DNA of 64,000 nucleotides, taken from assembly GCA_964579825.1 (NCBI GenBank), contig CAZOHT010000001.1:127448-191447 (forward strand). Reading direction: 5' to 3'. Shown here piece by piece: positions 54,366 to 63,293 of the stretch. The notes under the pieces are model-generated. The model did not search any database, was not told where the DNA came from, and saw only the letters and a list, made by a program, of their open reading frames with translations. Both the position numbers and the translations under genes were made by a program. Position 1 is the stretch's first letter; the number at the start of each line of letters is the position of its first letter. The stretch comes from SPCO01 sp964579825. Its GTDB lineage: Bacteria > Chloroflexota > Limnocylindria > Limnocylindrales > CSP1-4.

Positions 54366-55712
54366 GTGGCCGACGCCCGACCGTTCCACTGGGAGTTCCA
54401 TCCCGAGCCCGTGACCCGGGAGCTGTTCCGCGTGCAGGGGGGTACCGCCCTCACCGGCACGGTCGCCATCAGTGGCGCCAAGAACGCCGCCCTGAAACTG
54501 TTGGCGGCCGCGACCCTCACCGGTGAGCGCTGCCGGCTCACCAACGTCCCGGAGATCGAGGACGTGCGGGTCATGGCCGAGACCCTGGTCGATCTCGGCG
54601 TGGTGGTGGACCACCCGGCCCCGAACGTCTACGAGGTCGCCTCGGGCGACGTCGAGTGGCTGTTCGTGCCCCTCGAGGCCGCCGCCAAGATGCGCGCCAG
54701 CTTCATCCTGCTCGGCCCGCTCCTCGCCCGGTTCGGGCGGGTCATCATCAGCAACCCGGGCGGCGACCGGATCGGCCGACGCCCGGTGGACCTGCATGTC
54801 GATGCGATGCGGGCCCTCGGCGCGTCGATCGACTACCGCAACGGCTACTACTTCGCGACGTCGCCGGGTCGCCTGCGGGGCGGGGAGGTGACCTTCCCGT
54901 TCGTGTCGGTCATGGGGACGGAGAACGCGATGCTGGCCGCGACGCTGGCCGAGGGCAAGACCACCATCCGCCCGGCCGCCCAGGAACCGGAGGTCGACGA
55001 CCTCATCGCGTTCCTCCAGCAGATGGGCGCGGCGGTCCAGCGAACGGCACCGGACACCATCGAGATCGAAGGGCGCAAGCGCCTGCGCGGCGCCCAGCAC
55101 GCCGTCGTCCCGGACCGGATCGAGGCCGGGACGTTCATCGTGGCGGCGGCCGTGACCGGCGGCCGGATCACGCTCAATGGCGCCCCGTGCGACCACCTCG
55201 GGGCGTTCGTCGAGACGCTCGGCCGGGTCGGAGTCGGCGTGTCGTGCGGCACGGACACCATCGAGGTGGACGGGTCGGCGCTCCATGCCGGTGGCTATCG
55301 CGGACTCGATATCGAGACCGCCCCATACCCGGGCCTCGCGACGGATCTCCAGCCACCCACCGCGGTGCTCCTGACCCAGGCCACCGGCGTGTCACGCGTC
55401 CACGAGACGATCTTCGAGGATCGTCTCGAGTGGCTCGCCGAGGTCCGTCGCATGGGTGGCGCGGTCGAGATGCCGGACCCGCATCACGCCGTCATCACCG
55501 GCCCGTCGAAGCTGCGCGGCGCCGAGGTGGAGATCGGTGACCTGCGGGCCGGGGCCTCGCTCATCCTCGCCGCCCTCGCCGCCGAGGGGACCACGGTCAT
55601 CCACGGTGCGCACCACGTTCGGCGAGGCTATGAGAACATCGAAGGCAAGTTCCGCGATCTGGGCGCCAGCATCGCGCGCATCGCAGAAGGGACAGCTGTC
55701 ACCACCTCATGA
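54366..55712 (+). CDS. murA: UDP-GlcNAc 1-carboxyvinyltransferase MurA, Asp-type
   Basis: The 448-residue enzyme transfers enolpyruvate from PEP to UDP-GlcNAc, the first committed step of peptidoglycan synthesis. Conserved parts: SGAKNAALKLLAAATLTGE, the active-site loop GGDRIGRRPVDLHVDAMRAL, and PYPGLATDLQPP. The residue normally Cys (Cys115 in E. coli) is Asp134, as in mycobacteria and chlamydiae; in those enzymes Asp keeps activity but prevents fosfomycin attack. The GTG start is three bases after atpC, so it is cotranscribed with the ATP synthase. Its stop overlaps the mreB ATG. Confidence 0.95.
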   Translation: MADARPFHWEFHPEPVTRELFRVQGGTALTGTVAISGAKNAALKLLAAATLTGERCRLTNVPEIEDVRVMAETLVDLGVVVDHPAPNVYEVASGDVEWLFVPLEAAAKMRASFILLGPLLARFGRVIISNPGGDRIGRRPVDLHVDAMRALGASIDYRNGYYFATSPGRLRGGEVTFPFVSVMGTENAMLAATLAEGKTTIRPAAQEPEVDDLIAFLQQMGAAVQRTAPDTIEIEGRKRLRGAQHAVVPDRIEAGTFIVAAAVTGGRITLNGAPCDHLGAFVETLGRVGVGVSCGTDTIEVDGSALHAGGYRGLDIETAPYPGLATDLQPPTAVLLTQATGVSRVHETIFEDRLEWLAEVRRMGGAVEMPDPHHAVITGPSKLRGAEVEIGDLRAGASLILAALAAEGTTVIHGAHHVRRGYENIEGKFRDLGASIARIAEGTAVTTS

Positions 55713-56707
55713 AGATCGGCATCGACCTCGGCACGGCCAACGTCCTCGTGTACGTGAAGGGCAAGGGCATCGTCAGCACGGAACCCAGCGTGGTGGCCGT
55801 CTCGGACGACAACCGCATCGTGGCGGTGGGTGAAGAGGCCCGCGAGATGATCGGGCGCACGCCAGGCAACATCACCGCGATCCGCCCGATGAAGGACGGC
55901 GTCATCGCCGACTACGTCATCACCGAGGCGATGCTCCGGTTCTTCATCGCCAAGGCGACCAAGGGCCGCATCGGCCTGTCCCGGCCCGAGGTCATGATCA
56001 GCGTGCCGGCCGGTGTCACGAGCGTCGAGAAGCGGGCCGTCCGCGATGCCGCCCTGAAGGCCGGTGCCAAGGAGGCCTACCTCATCGAGGAGCCGCTGGC
56101 CGCCGCCATCGGCGCCAACGTCCCGATCAGCGGCCCGTCCGGGAACATGATCATCGACATCGGCGGCGGCACGAGCGAGATCGCGGTCATCGCCCTTGGC
56201 GGCATCGTCGTCTCGCACAGCCTGCGGGTCGGCGGCAACAAGTTCGACGAGTCGATCGCCACCTACATCCGCAAGAAGTACAACCTGATGGTGGGCGAGC
56301 GGACGGCCGAGGAGGTCAAGATCCAGATCGGGACCGCCCTGCCGCTCGAGCGCGAACTGACGATGGAGGTCCGCGGTCGCGACCTCATCGCCGGCCTGCC
56401 GCGGACCATCCCGATCACCAGCTCGGAGGTCATGGAGGCCATCGAGGCGCCGCTCCAGCAGCTGGTCGCCGCCGTCCGTTCCGTCCTGGAGCAGACCCCG
56501 CCCGAACTCTCGAGCGACATCATCGATAAGGGCATGGTCATGTCCGGGGGCGGAGCCCTGTTGCGGAACGTGGACAAGCTGCTCACCCAGGTGACCGGCG
56601 TCCCGTGCCACGTCGCCGAGAACCCGCTCAACTGCGTCGCCCTGGGAACGGGTCTCGCGCTCGAGCACTTCGACTTCTTCAAGAAGTCGCTCGTGCAGCA
56701 GATCTAG
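55709..56707 (+). CDS. mreB: Rod shape-determining actin homologue MreB
   Basis: The 332-residue ATPase has the actin-fold motifs IGIDLGTANVLVYVKGKG (phosphate 1), PMKDGVIADYVITEAML, MIIDIGGGTSEIAVIALGGI (phosphate 2) and VMSGGGALLRNVDKLL (adenosine). It polymerises under the membrane and positions the elongasome with MreD, PBP2 and RodA, encoded 34 kb away. It overlaps murA by four bases and is expressed from the atp-murA unit. Confidence 0.96.
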   Translation: MKIGIDLGTANVLVYVKGKGIVSTEPSVVAVSDDNRIVAVGEEAREMIGRTPGNITAIRPMKDGVIADYVITEAMLRFFIAKATKGRIGLSRPEVMISVPAGVTSVEKRAVRDAALKAGAKEAYLIEEPLAAAIGANVPISGPSGNMIIDIGGGTSEIAVIALGGIVVSHSLRVGGNKFDESIATYIRKKYNLMVGERTAEEVKIQIGTALPLERELTMEVRGRDLIAGLPRTIPITSSEVMEAIEAPLQQLVAAVRSVLEQTPPELSSDIIDKGMVMSGGGALLRNVDKLLTQVTGVPCHVAENPLNCVALGTGLALEHFDFFKKSLVQQI

Positions 56708-56725
56708 GCGCGACCCGTCACGGCG

Positions 56726-57466
56726 ATGGCACGGGCGTTCATCGACCTGCACTGCCATACGCGCGCCAGCTTCGATTGCCTGTCGGACCCGGCCGACGTC
56801 GTCCGCCTGGCCGCCGAGCGCGGCCTGACCCACATCGCCATCACCGACCACGACCGGATCGACGGCGCGCTCGAGGCGCGCGCCGCGGCGCCCGCCGGCC
56901 TGAGCGTCATCGTCGGTGAGGAGGTCAAGACCCGTGACGGCGACCTCATCTGCGTCTTCCTGGAGCGGGCGATCCCACCGGGCCTGTCGGCGGTCGAGAC
57001 GATCGGGGAGGCTCGCGCTCAGGGTGGCCTCATCGGCATCCCGCATCCGTTCGACTCGTTCCGCGGCTCCCTGTCGAAGAGCGGTGGGCTGGGCGAGATC
57101 GCCCCGCTCGTGGACTGGATCGAGGGCCACAACGCCCGCCTCGTCGGCCGGGGCAACGAGCAGGCCGTCGCATTCGCCCAGGCGCACGAGCGACCGATCG
57201 TCGCGGTATCGGATGCGCACTCGCTCATCGAGGTGGGCGTCGCGTACACGGCCCTGGACGGCGACCCGTCCACGCCCTCCGGACTCCTCGCGGCCCTCGC
57301 CGATGCCGAGTTGATCCCGGGTCGGGCGACCTACTTCGTCCGGCTGCTCACGCCCGTGTCCAAGGTCGTCCAGCGCCTCCGCGGGAACGGCCGGGTGCGG
57401 CCGACGGTCGCCGCGACGTCACCCTCGGAGCCATCCGTCGGCGAGCCGCTGGACCCACGCTCGTGA
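56726..57466 (+). CDS. PHP-domain metal-dependent phosphoesterase
   Basis: The 246-residue protein has the PHP metal motifs in order: DLHCHTRASFDC (His-x-His), ITDHDRIDGAL, GEEVKTRDGDLI, IPHPFDS and VSDAHSLIEVG. These build a three-metal site for phosphoester hydrolysis. Stand-alone members act on nucleoside 3',5'-bisphosphates, 5'-phosphorylated RNA/DNA ends or AMP. The C-terminal 25 residues are Pro/Ser-rich. The stop overlaps the next gene (GTGA), coupling it to a membrane protein. Confidence 0.88.
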   Translation: MARAFIDLHCHTRASFDCLSDPADVVRLAAERGLTHIAITDHDRIDGALEARAAAPAGLSVIVGEEVKTRDGDLICVFLERAIPPGLSAVETIGEARAQGGLIGIPHPFDSFRGSLSKSGGLGEIAPLVDWIEGHNARLVGRGNEQAVAFAQAHERPIVAVSDAHSLIEVGVAYTALDGDPSTPSGLLAALADAELIPGRATYFVRLLTPVSKVVQRLRGNGRVRPTVAATSPSEPSVGEPLDPRS

Positions 57467-58659
57467 CCGATCCGACGGGTGGACAGGACCTTCGTCCGAT
57501 GGCGGACGGGACGACGACCCCGGTACCGTCCGATGCCATGGAGGCCACCCCCACGCTGGACGACGCGCGCGGTCTGTCGGGCCCGCTGACGCTCGAACCG
57601 GTCCCGGAGATCGACGAGTCCGATGTCGCACCGGTCTCGCTCGCCCATCGGCTGCGCCAGCCCCGGACGATCCTCTCGATCGCCGTCCCGCTCGCGATCA
57701 TCGGCTTCTTCCTGTACCTCAACCGCGATCGCCTGTCGGCCGTCCCGGATCTCATCCTCCAGGCAAACCCGGCCCTCGTGTTCGCGGCGTTCGTCGTGTT
57801 CTACCTCGGCTTCCCGCTGCGCGGGTTTCGCTGGTCGAGGCTCCTGCGATCGACGGGCTTCGGCATCCGGGTCAAGGACTCCACCGAGATCCTGTACCTG
57901 TCGTGGTTCGTGAACTGCGTCGTGCCGGCCAAGCTGGGTGACGTCTATCGAGCCTACCTGCTCAAGATGAACAGCCCGGCGTCGCTCAGTCGCACCTTCG
58001 GGACCGTCTTCATCGAGCGGATCTTCGACATCTTCGCGATCGCCATCCTGGGTCTGGCCGCCGGGTTCTACAGCTTCCGCGTCGAGATGCCGCCCGCGAT
58101 CCGGCTGGTCTTCGTGGTCGGCATCGTCACGGTCATCGTCCTCGCGGTCGGGCTGTTCACGATGCGCAACTTCGGGCGTCGGATACTGGACCGATTGCCG
58201 CTTCCCCCGAGCATCCTCGATCTGTACGAGCGGTTCGAGGAGGGCGTCTTCGGAGCGGTCGGGTTCAAGCACCTGCCGATGCTGGCCTTCGTGACCGGGG
58301 TCATCTGGATGACCGAGGGACTGCGCCTGTGGCTCGTGGTCCAGGCGCTCGGGTTCCCGGACGTGTCCCTCGGGGTCTCCGGTGCCATCTTCGTGGCCCT
58401 GATCGGGTCGCTCCTGACCGCGATCCCGCTGAGCCCGGCCGGACTCGGGTTCGCCCAGGCCGGGGTCATCGGCGTGCTGACCGTCGCGTACGGCGTCCCC
58501 CTGGCGGAGGCGACCGCCATCACCATCCTCGACTGGGTCATCAGCGTCCTGTCGATCATCGTGTTCGGGGCCGTGCTGTACGTGGTGTCACCCATGCCGC
58601 GCGGCGAGGGGCACATCAAGGTCACGCAGGCGCCCGAGGGCGCGATCTCACCCGCCTGA
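57463..58659 (+). CDS. LPG-synthase-type (UPF0104) integral membrane protein
   Basis: The 398-residue protein has a roughly 65-residue acidic cytoplasmic head and about eight membrane helices. VVFYLGFPLRGFRWSRLL, SWFVNCVVPAKLGDVYRAYL and ERIFDIFAIAILG are typical of the membrane domain of lysylphosphatidylglycerol synthases/flippases, and SPAGLGFAQAGVIGVL is their C-terminal motif. The cytosolic aminoacyl-transferase domain of MprF is absent, so it may flip lipids or act in envelope maintenance rather than aminoacylate them. GTG overlaps the PHP stop. Confidence 0.87.
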   Translation: MTDPTGGQDLRPMADGTTTPVPSDAMEATPTLDDARGLSGPLTLEPVPEIDESDVAPVSLAHRLRQPRTILSIAVPLAIIGFFLYLNRDRLSAVPDLILQANPALVFAAFVVFYLGFPLRGFRWSRLLRSTGFGIRVKDSTEILYLSWFVNCVVPAKLGDVYRAYLLKMNSPASLSRTFGTVFIERIFDIFAIAILGLAAGFYSFRVEMPPAIRLVFVVGIVTVIVLAVGLFTMRNFGRRILDRLPLPPSILDLYERFEEGVFGAVGFKHLPMLAFVTGVIWMTEGLRLWLVVQALGFPDVSLGVSGAIFVALIGSLLTAIPLSPAGLGFAQAGVIGVLTVAYGVPLAEATAITILDWVISVLSIIVFGAVLYVVSPMPRGEGHIKVTQAPEGAISPA

Positions 58660-58693
58660 CCAGGCCCGGTGATCCGGCTCCCGATGGCGAACG

Positions 58694-58699
58694 TACATT
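58694..58699 (+). promoter_or_regulatory. -10 box candidate before the XRE gene
   Basis: TACATT (58694-58699) is the only promoter-like element in the 228-base gap 58660-58887. An ATG four bases later opens a 71-codon frame that overlaps the XRE gene; its Pro/Arg-rich translation looks non-coding. The gap shows no other feature. Confidence 0.3.
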
Positions 58700-58887
58700 G
58701 GTCATGGAGGAGCGGGTCCCGCCCGCATCCCCGCAACCCCTCGAACCGCACCGCACCGGATGTTTCCGCTCGCCGGTCGGTCCAGAGCGGAAGTACCAAC
58801 GGGTGATACAGGGGCTCGAGGGCCGCATCGATAGTTGGGGCATCGCGGCAACGGTCCGCCCGCTCGATCACGGAGCGCCCAAGAAGC

Positions 58888-59427
58888 ATGACGACCCAAA
58901 ACGGCCGAGCGTTCAATGAATGGCTCCGGACCCAGCTCAAGGCCAAGAAGATGTCCCAGCGACAGCTTGCCCAGCAGTCCGGCGTCGACCACTCGACCAT
59001 CTCGCGTCTGATCCGCGGGGACCGGATGCCCTCCCTGGGCACGGCCACCAAGCTGGCTCGAGGCCTGCGCGAGTTGCGTGACGACGCCGACACGACCCAG
59101 TACCTGGGCCTGGTCGCGTCCGGCTCGATGAACCCCACCGCACGCGTCGAGTACGCCCTGCGTGCCGACGACCTCCTGACCGAGCCGCAGGTGCGGCAGA
59201 TCATGGAGTACTACCTCGCCGTCCGGATCCGCCGCTACGGGCGGGCGTTCTCCCCCGACGGCAACACCACCAACAGCACGTCATCCACGGAACGGACCTC
59301 GGATCGACCCTTGCGGCCGACCGGCACCGTCCGCCAGATGAGTTCCTCCAGCGGCCCCGTCGGGGTCGGTGCGGGGGGCGTCCGCCCGGTCATCCGGGCC
59401 ACCGGCCGGGAGCCCGGCCGCTACTAG
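58888..59427 (+). CDS. XRE-family helix-turn-helix regulator
   Basis: The 179-residue protein has an N-terminal Cro/CI-type HTH (about 10-65: MSQRQLAQQSGVDHSTISRL, then IRGDRMPSLGTATKLARGL). Residues 85-125 are helical (LLTEPQVRQIMEYYLAVRIR). A Ser/Thr/Gly-rich, probably disordered C-terminus (130-179) has no recognised domain. It may be autoregulatory; no target site is evident. A strong hairpin lies 53 bases after the stop. Confidence 0.85.
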   Translation: MTTQNGRAFNEWLRTQLKAKKMSQRQLAQQSGVDHSTISRLIRGDRMPSLGTATKLARGLRELRDDADTTQYLGLVASGSMNPTARVEYALRADDLLTEPQVRQIMEYYLAVRIRRYGRAFSPDGNTTNSTSSTERTSDRPLRPTGTVRQMSSSSGPVGVGAGGVRPVIRATGREPGRY

Positions 59428-59480
59428 CAACTCTCGGGGCACGGCCCGGAGCGCCCTCCAGCATCCGGGTCTCGGGGGCA

Positions 59481-59513
59481 GCGAACGCCAGCGTCTGGGG
59501 CGCTGGCGTTCGC
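59481..59513. terminator. 13-bp hairpin between convergent genes
   Basis: GCGAACGCCAGCG and CGCTGGCGTTCGC form a perfect 13-bp stem with a 7-base loop between the XRE gene (rightward) and the GT39-type gene (leftward). It is the longest perfect stem I see in the window and can form on both strands, fitting a bidirectional terminator, though T-tracts are weak. Confidence 0.7.
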
Positions 59514-59548
59514 GATTCCCGGCGGGGGCACGCCCGCATCCCGCCGCG

Positions 59549-61090
59549 CTACTCGTAGATCGAGATGATCCGGTCCGGCGCCGCCTCGAACCGCTCAACG
59601 AGCCGCAGGCCGGGCGCACCGGCCTCGGCGGCCGTATCCTCCGCGGGCCCGCCACACGCCGCCCCGATCGCCGCCTCGAAACGCGCATCGCAGACGATCA
59701 CCAGGTTCGCAGCCTCGTCATCCGCGGCCGGCTCGTTCACGGACCGCCCATCGCGAACCAGCGGATAGCGGTACGCGTCCACGGACTTGAAGTCCGGCAG
59801 CGACTCCAGGCGGATGGGCGCCTCCCCCGTCATGGACACGATCCGGTCCGCGGCGACGTCGGCCGCCGGGAAGCCGCCGTCGGGGTTCACCGCCGGCGGC
59901 TGCGTGGTCAGGTTCCAGGCGCACAGCGCGACTACGCCGGCAGCGGCGACGAGCCGCGGCACGCCGGTCAGCACACCGCGCCCACCCGTCGCCCGCCAGG
60001 CGGCGCCGGCCCCGAGGCCGACCAGGATGACGACCATCGGGTCGGCGAACGCGTGATAGTGGTCGTTCGGCAGGTCAGGCACCACGACGGCCAGGCTCGG
60101 TGCCGCGACGGTCAGGAAGACGCACGTCCAGAGGAGTCCGAGGCCAAGCCAGCGCACGGCGAGCCGCTCGCCATCGTCCGAGGCCCGCCAGCGCAGCACG
60201 ACGATGACGACGACCAGCAGCGCGGCGACGAGGGCTGGCACGGCGGCCTCGGTGATCAGGCCGGAAAGGGGCCAGCTGATGACGCGCAGCGACACGATCG
60301 GGAACCGTTCCAAGGGCCCGGCAGCACCGGCATCCCCACCGCCGCGCAGGTAGGCCAGGGCGGCCTGCAGCTCCGAGAAGTCATTCGTCAGCTCGTGGAC
60401 CACCAGTGGCGCGTAGCTGGCGATGACGATGACCAGCCACGCGATGCCGGCGCGGGCCACGGATCGCCGGTCCGGCCCGGACCGGCGTCGCCAGTCGAGG
60501 ACCAGGAGCGCGCCGATGACCGGGGCCATCGCGATCCCCAGGACGTGGCACTGGACCGTCACGGCGGTCCCGATCGCCGCCACGAGCCACCAGCGCGGCC
60601 GGCCGGTCGTCCAGGCACGCCAGGCGCCGGCCAGTGCGACCGCACTCGAGAGCGCGATGAGGTTCGGGTTCCAGATGAACGTCGACCCATCCACCGCCGA
60701 GCTCGAGACGGCGAGGACGACGCCGGCGACGAAACCCGCCACGGCCCCGCCGATCGAGCGGGCCAGCCACCAGGTCACGCCGACGGCGGCGATCCCGGCC
60801 AGCGCGATCGTCAGGACCACGGCCAGCGGCGAGTCGCCGCCGGTCAGGAATGCCGCCGGGGCGAGCAGGTAGTAGTAGAGCGCGCCGTGGTGGACGTCAC
60901 CGATCGACGTCGGGGGCCCGAGCAGCGGGATCACGCCGTCCTGGACCCAGGCCCGCAGGACCAGCATGTCGTGCCCCTGGTCGGCGTCCCAGGTGCCCCG
61001 GGTCGCCAGGTTCGGCAGCCGCAGGACCGCGGCGAGGACGAGGAGTCCCAGGACGACGATCGCTCCCGGAACGCGCCGATCCCTGGTCAT
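59549..61090 (-). CDS. GT39/PMT-type membrane glycosyltransferase
   Basis: The 513-residue protein has about 11-12 membrane helices. Its first external loop, LRLPNLATRGTWDADQGHDM, carries the acidic residue typical of GT-C (PMT/ArnT) enzymes, and GDVHHGALYYYLLAPAAFL resembles the catalytic loop that follows. It probably transfers a sugar from a polyprenyl-phosphate donor to an external acceptor. The C-terminal 120 residues form a soluble domain outside the membrane. Substrate unknown. Its ATG overlaps the nfo stop, and it ends near a strong terminator hairpin. Confidence 0.82.
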   Translation of the reverse strand: MTRDRRVPGAIVVLGLLVLAAVLRLPNLATRGTWDADQGHDMLVLRAWVQDGVIPLLGPPTSIGDVHHGALYYYLLAPAAFLTGGDSPLAVVLTIALAGIAAVGVTWWLARSIGGAVAGFVAGVVLAVSSSAVDGSTFIWNPNLIALSSAVALAGAWRAWTTGRPRWWLVAAIGTAVTVQCHVLGIAMAPVIGALLVLDWRRRSGPDRRSVARAGIAWLVIVIASYAPLVVHELTNDFSELQAALAYLRGGGDAGAAGPLERFPIVSLRVISWPLSGLITEAAVPALVAALLVVVIVVLRWRASDDGERLAVRWLGLGLLWTCVFLTVAAPSLAVVVPDLPNDHYHAFADPMVVILVGLGAGAAWRATGGRGVLTGVPRLVAAAGVVALCAWNLTTQPPAVNPDGGFPAADVAADRIVSMTGEAPIRLESLPDFKSVDAYRYPLVRDGRSVNEPAADDEAANLVIVCDARFEAAIGAACGGPAEDTAAEAGAPGLRLVERFEAAPDRIISIYE

Positions 61091-62061
61091 GCCGGTTCGG
61101 CGGCTCGCGGAGCCGTCCTCGCCCGACTTCCCCGGACCGTCATCGCTTCGGGCGGGAGCGTCGCCAGCGGCCGACCCGCGGCGAGATCGTAGGCCCGAGC
61201 GACGTTGACCGCGTCGTAGCCCTCATCCATCCCGGGCGTCTCGAGGTAGTACGTCGCGCCCGCGAGCCGGGGATGCGTGACCAGATGCGCCAGGCCGGCC
61301 TCGCCGATCCGCCCGGCACCCAGGTGTTCGTGGCGGTCGAGATTCGACCCGCGCTCCACCTTCGAGTCGTTCAGGTGGACCATGACCAGCCGGTCGAGTC
61401 CGATCCGGTCGTCGAACTCGTCGAGGAAGGCGTCCAGGGCGGCTGGGTCCGACAGGTCGATCCCGGCGCCCCAGGCATGCGCGGCATCGAGGCAGAACCC
61501 CACCCGCCGAGCCGCCACGCCGCGAGCAGCGACGGCCTCGGCGATGGCGGCCAGGCTGGTGACGTCCGTCCCCAGGCCGAACCCGCTGCCCGCCGAGTTC
61601 TCGAGGACGAGCATCGGCGCGTCCTCGTCAAACCCGCGTCCGCCGTCGGCGAGGGCCAGCACGCGGGCGATCCCGTCGGCGACGCGGGCGACGCCGGCAT
61701 CCACGCCGCGCTCGCGATGCGACCCGACATGGACGTTCACGTAGCGGGCCCGGAACCCGGGCGCGACGCGCAACTCGTCGGCCAGGAGCTCGATCGAGCG
61801 CTCGAAGAACGTGGGCTCCGGGCCGGCCAGGTTCACCAGGTACGAGGCATGGATGGCGATGGGCCCCAGGTCGTGGGCTGTCAGCGCGTCGCAGAACGCC
61901 GCCAGGTCGCTGGGCGGTGCCGCCCGGCGGCGCCAGGTCGTGGGGTTGTCCGAGAAGATCTGGAGTGTGCCGGCGCCGATGGCATGGGCTCGCTCGACGG
62001 CCTTGAGCATGCCGTCGGCCAGGGGCAGATGAGCACCGAGTCGGCGGCCGTCGGGAAGCAT
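61087..62061 (-). CDS. nfo: Endonuclease IV (AP endonuclease)
   Basis: The 324-residue TIM-barrel enzyme cleaves DNA at abasic sites using three zinc ions. RRLGAHLPLADGMLKAVE, IAIHASYLVNLAGPE, VLENSAGSGFGLGT, FCLDAAHAWGAGIDL and VMVHLNDSKVERGSNLDRHE hold the metal-binding His, Glu and Asp residues. ATG 62061 (start MLPDGRRLGAH) is chosen because a -10 box ends seven bases before it; ATG 62070 overlaps that box. The longer frame upstream is the antisense of the divergent regulator. AP-site repair complements the AlkD-like glycosylase encoded at 16 kb. Confidence 0.94.
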   Translation of the reverse strand: MLPDGRRLGAHLPLADGMLKAVERAHAIGAGTLQIFSDNPTTWRRRAAPPSDLAAFCDALTAHDLGPIAIHASYLVNLAGPEPTFFERSIELLADELRVAPGFRARYVNVHVGSHRERGVDAGVARVADGIARVLALADGGRGFDEDAPMLVLENSAGSGFGLGTDVTSLAAIAEAVAARGVAARRVGFCLDAAHAWGAGIDLSDPAALDAFLDEFDDRIGLDRLVMVHLNDSKVERGSNLDRHEHLGAGRIGEAGLAHLVTHPRLAGATYYLETPGMDEGYDAVNVARAYDLAAGRPLATLPPEAMTVRGSRARTAPRAAEPA

Positions 62062-62085
62062 CCGCGCCATCGTACGATGCGGGCC
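62062..62085. promoter_or_regulatory. Symmetric leaderless divergent promoter (nfo / ArsR-DUF2087)
   Basis: The palindrome CATCGTACGATG (62068-62079) contains a TACGAT -10 box on each strand (plus 62073-62078, minus 62074-62069). Exactly seven bases separate each box from an ATG (62086 rightward, 62061 leftward). Polymerase bound in one direction would exclude the other, and a protein bound to the palindrome would shut both. Confidence 0.6.
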
Positions 62086-62649
62086 ATGGACCACACGCTC
62101 CTCACCGCGCTCAAGGCGCTGGCCGACCCGAACCGACTGCGGGTCGCGGGTGCATGCGCCGACGGTCCGCGGACCGCCGCCCAGCTTGCGGCCGACCTCG
62201 GGATGCCGGAGCCGGCCGCGCGCCGTCACGTGGCCAGGCTCGTGGACGCAGGACTCGTCGACGCGCGACCTGGCGGCACCTACGCGCTGCGGATCGACGC
62301 GGTCCACGCCGTCGGACGACGACTCGGGGCCCTCGAGGCCGACGATGCGCCCGTCTCGGATCTGACCGGCCCGGACGGCGGACCGCTCCCCGCCGACGAG
62401 GCAAAGGTCATCCGAGGATTCATGCGCGATGACCGCCTAACGACGATCCCAAGCCAGGAGTCGAAGCGGCGCATCGTCATCCGATACCTGTGCGACCGCG
62501 TGTTCACCGAGGATCGGCCGTACCCGGAGAAGGAGGTCAACCAGCGCCTGGCGCTCTTCCACCCGGATGTCGCCACCCTCCGACGGGCCATGATCGACGA
62601 CGGGCTGCTGGTTCGAGAGGCCGGCATCTATCGCCGGGCGAGCACCTAG
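62086..62649 (+). CDS. ArsR-type HTH regulator fused to DUF2087
   Basis: The 187-residue protein has an N-terminal winged HTH (about 3-75: LLTALKALADPNRLRVAGAC, then AAQLAADLGMPEPAARRHVA) and a C-terminal DUF2087 domain (about 105-183: RIVIRYLCDRVFTEDRPYPE, EVNQRLALFHPDVATLRRAM). No ArsR-type metal Cys pair is visible, so the signal is something else. It is divergent from nfo across a shared palindrome and may regulate both. Its stop interlocks with the HPF stop as CTAG. Confidence 0.87.
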   Translation: MDHTLLTALKALADPNRLRVAGACADGPRTAAQLAADLGMPEPAARRHVARLVDAGLVDARPGGTYALRIDAVHAVGRRLGALEADDAPVSDLTGPDGGPLPADEAKVIRGFMRDDRLTTIPSQESKRRIVIRYLCDRVFTEDRPYPEKEVNQRLALFHPDVATLRRAMIDDGLLVREAGIYRRAST

Positions 62650-63239
62650 GCGCGACCGCCGGAGCGGCCCTTGCCCTTCGTGTACTCGCCGCCGACGACC
62701 GGTTCGATCACCCCGTAGTCACCGTCGTCGCGCGCGTACAGGACGGCCACGCGCTCGGTCTCGGCGTTCACGAACACGAAGAATCGATGCCCGAGCTCCT
62801 CCATCGCCGCGATGGCGTCCTCCTCGAACATCGGCTCGATCCCGAACCGCTTCGTCTTGACGATCCGACGCTCACGCGCCGGTCCGGCTGAGCCGTCCGC
62901 GATCCGGCGCAGGATCTGCTTCTCCTGCTCGGGGCGCGCCCGCAGTCGCGGCTTCTCGCGGTGGTCGACGACCTGGCGCTCGGCCTTGTCCACGACGGTA
63001 TCGATGGCGACCTGGTAGCTCGGGCCGGCGCCGTGGCTGTGCAGGTTCTGGCCGTCGATGATGACGGTGACCTCGGCGATGTGCGACTCGGCGGCGCTCC
63101 GGTGTCGCTCGTTCCAGAGCTCGACGATGGCGTCGGTCTGGTCGTCCAGCTGCCGCTCCAGGCGTCGCATCCGGCGCTCGGCGTATTCGCGGACGCGCTC
63201 CGAGAGGTCGGTGTTCTTGCCCTTGACGATCGTGCGCAC
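62646..63239 (-). CDS. hpf: Long-form ribosome hibernation promoting factor
   Basis: The 197-residue protein has the N-terminal HPF/RaiA domain (about 1-100, VKGKNTDLSERVREYAERRM) that blocks the decoding site, a linker, and the C-terminal dimerisation domain (about 128-185, KRFGIEPMFEEDAIAAMEEL, then GHRFFVFVNAETERVAVLY) that pairs 70S ribosomes into 100S dimers. GTG 63239 has GAGG a few bases upstream. A TATACT box lies 54 bases before the start codon. Confidence 0.95.
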   Translation of the reverse strand: MRTIVKGKNTDLSERVREYAERRMRRLERQLDDQTDAIVELWNERHRSAAESHIAEVTVIIDGQNLHSHGAGPSYQVAIDTVVDKAERQVVDHREKPRLRARPEQEKQILRRIADGSAGPARERRIVKTKRFGIEPMFEEDAIAAMEELGHRFFVFVNAETERVAVLYARDDGDYGVIEPVVGGEYTKGKGRSGGRA

Positions 63240-63293
63240 GGGTCACCTCGGGGTCTTGCTCGGCGGTCGTCGGTCATCGGTCGTCGGGCTTCG

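Noticed and set aside
58704..58919. A 71-codon frame overlapping the start of the XRE gene
   Set aside because: Its Pro/Arg-rich translation has no domain and it has no ribosome-binding site; it is more likely the XRE leader.
62062..62307. Upstream extension of the nfo frame to 62307
   Set aside because: It is antisense to the divergent regulator and lies upstream of the likely transcription start.
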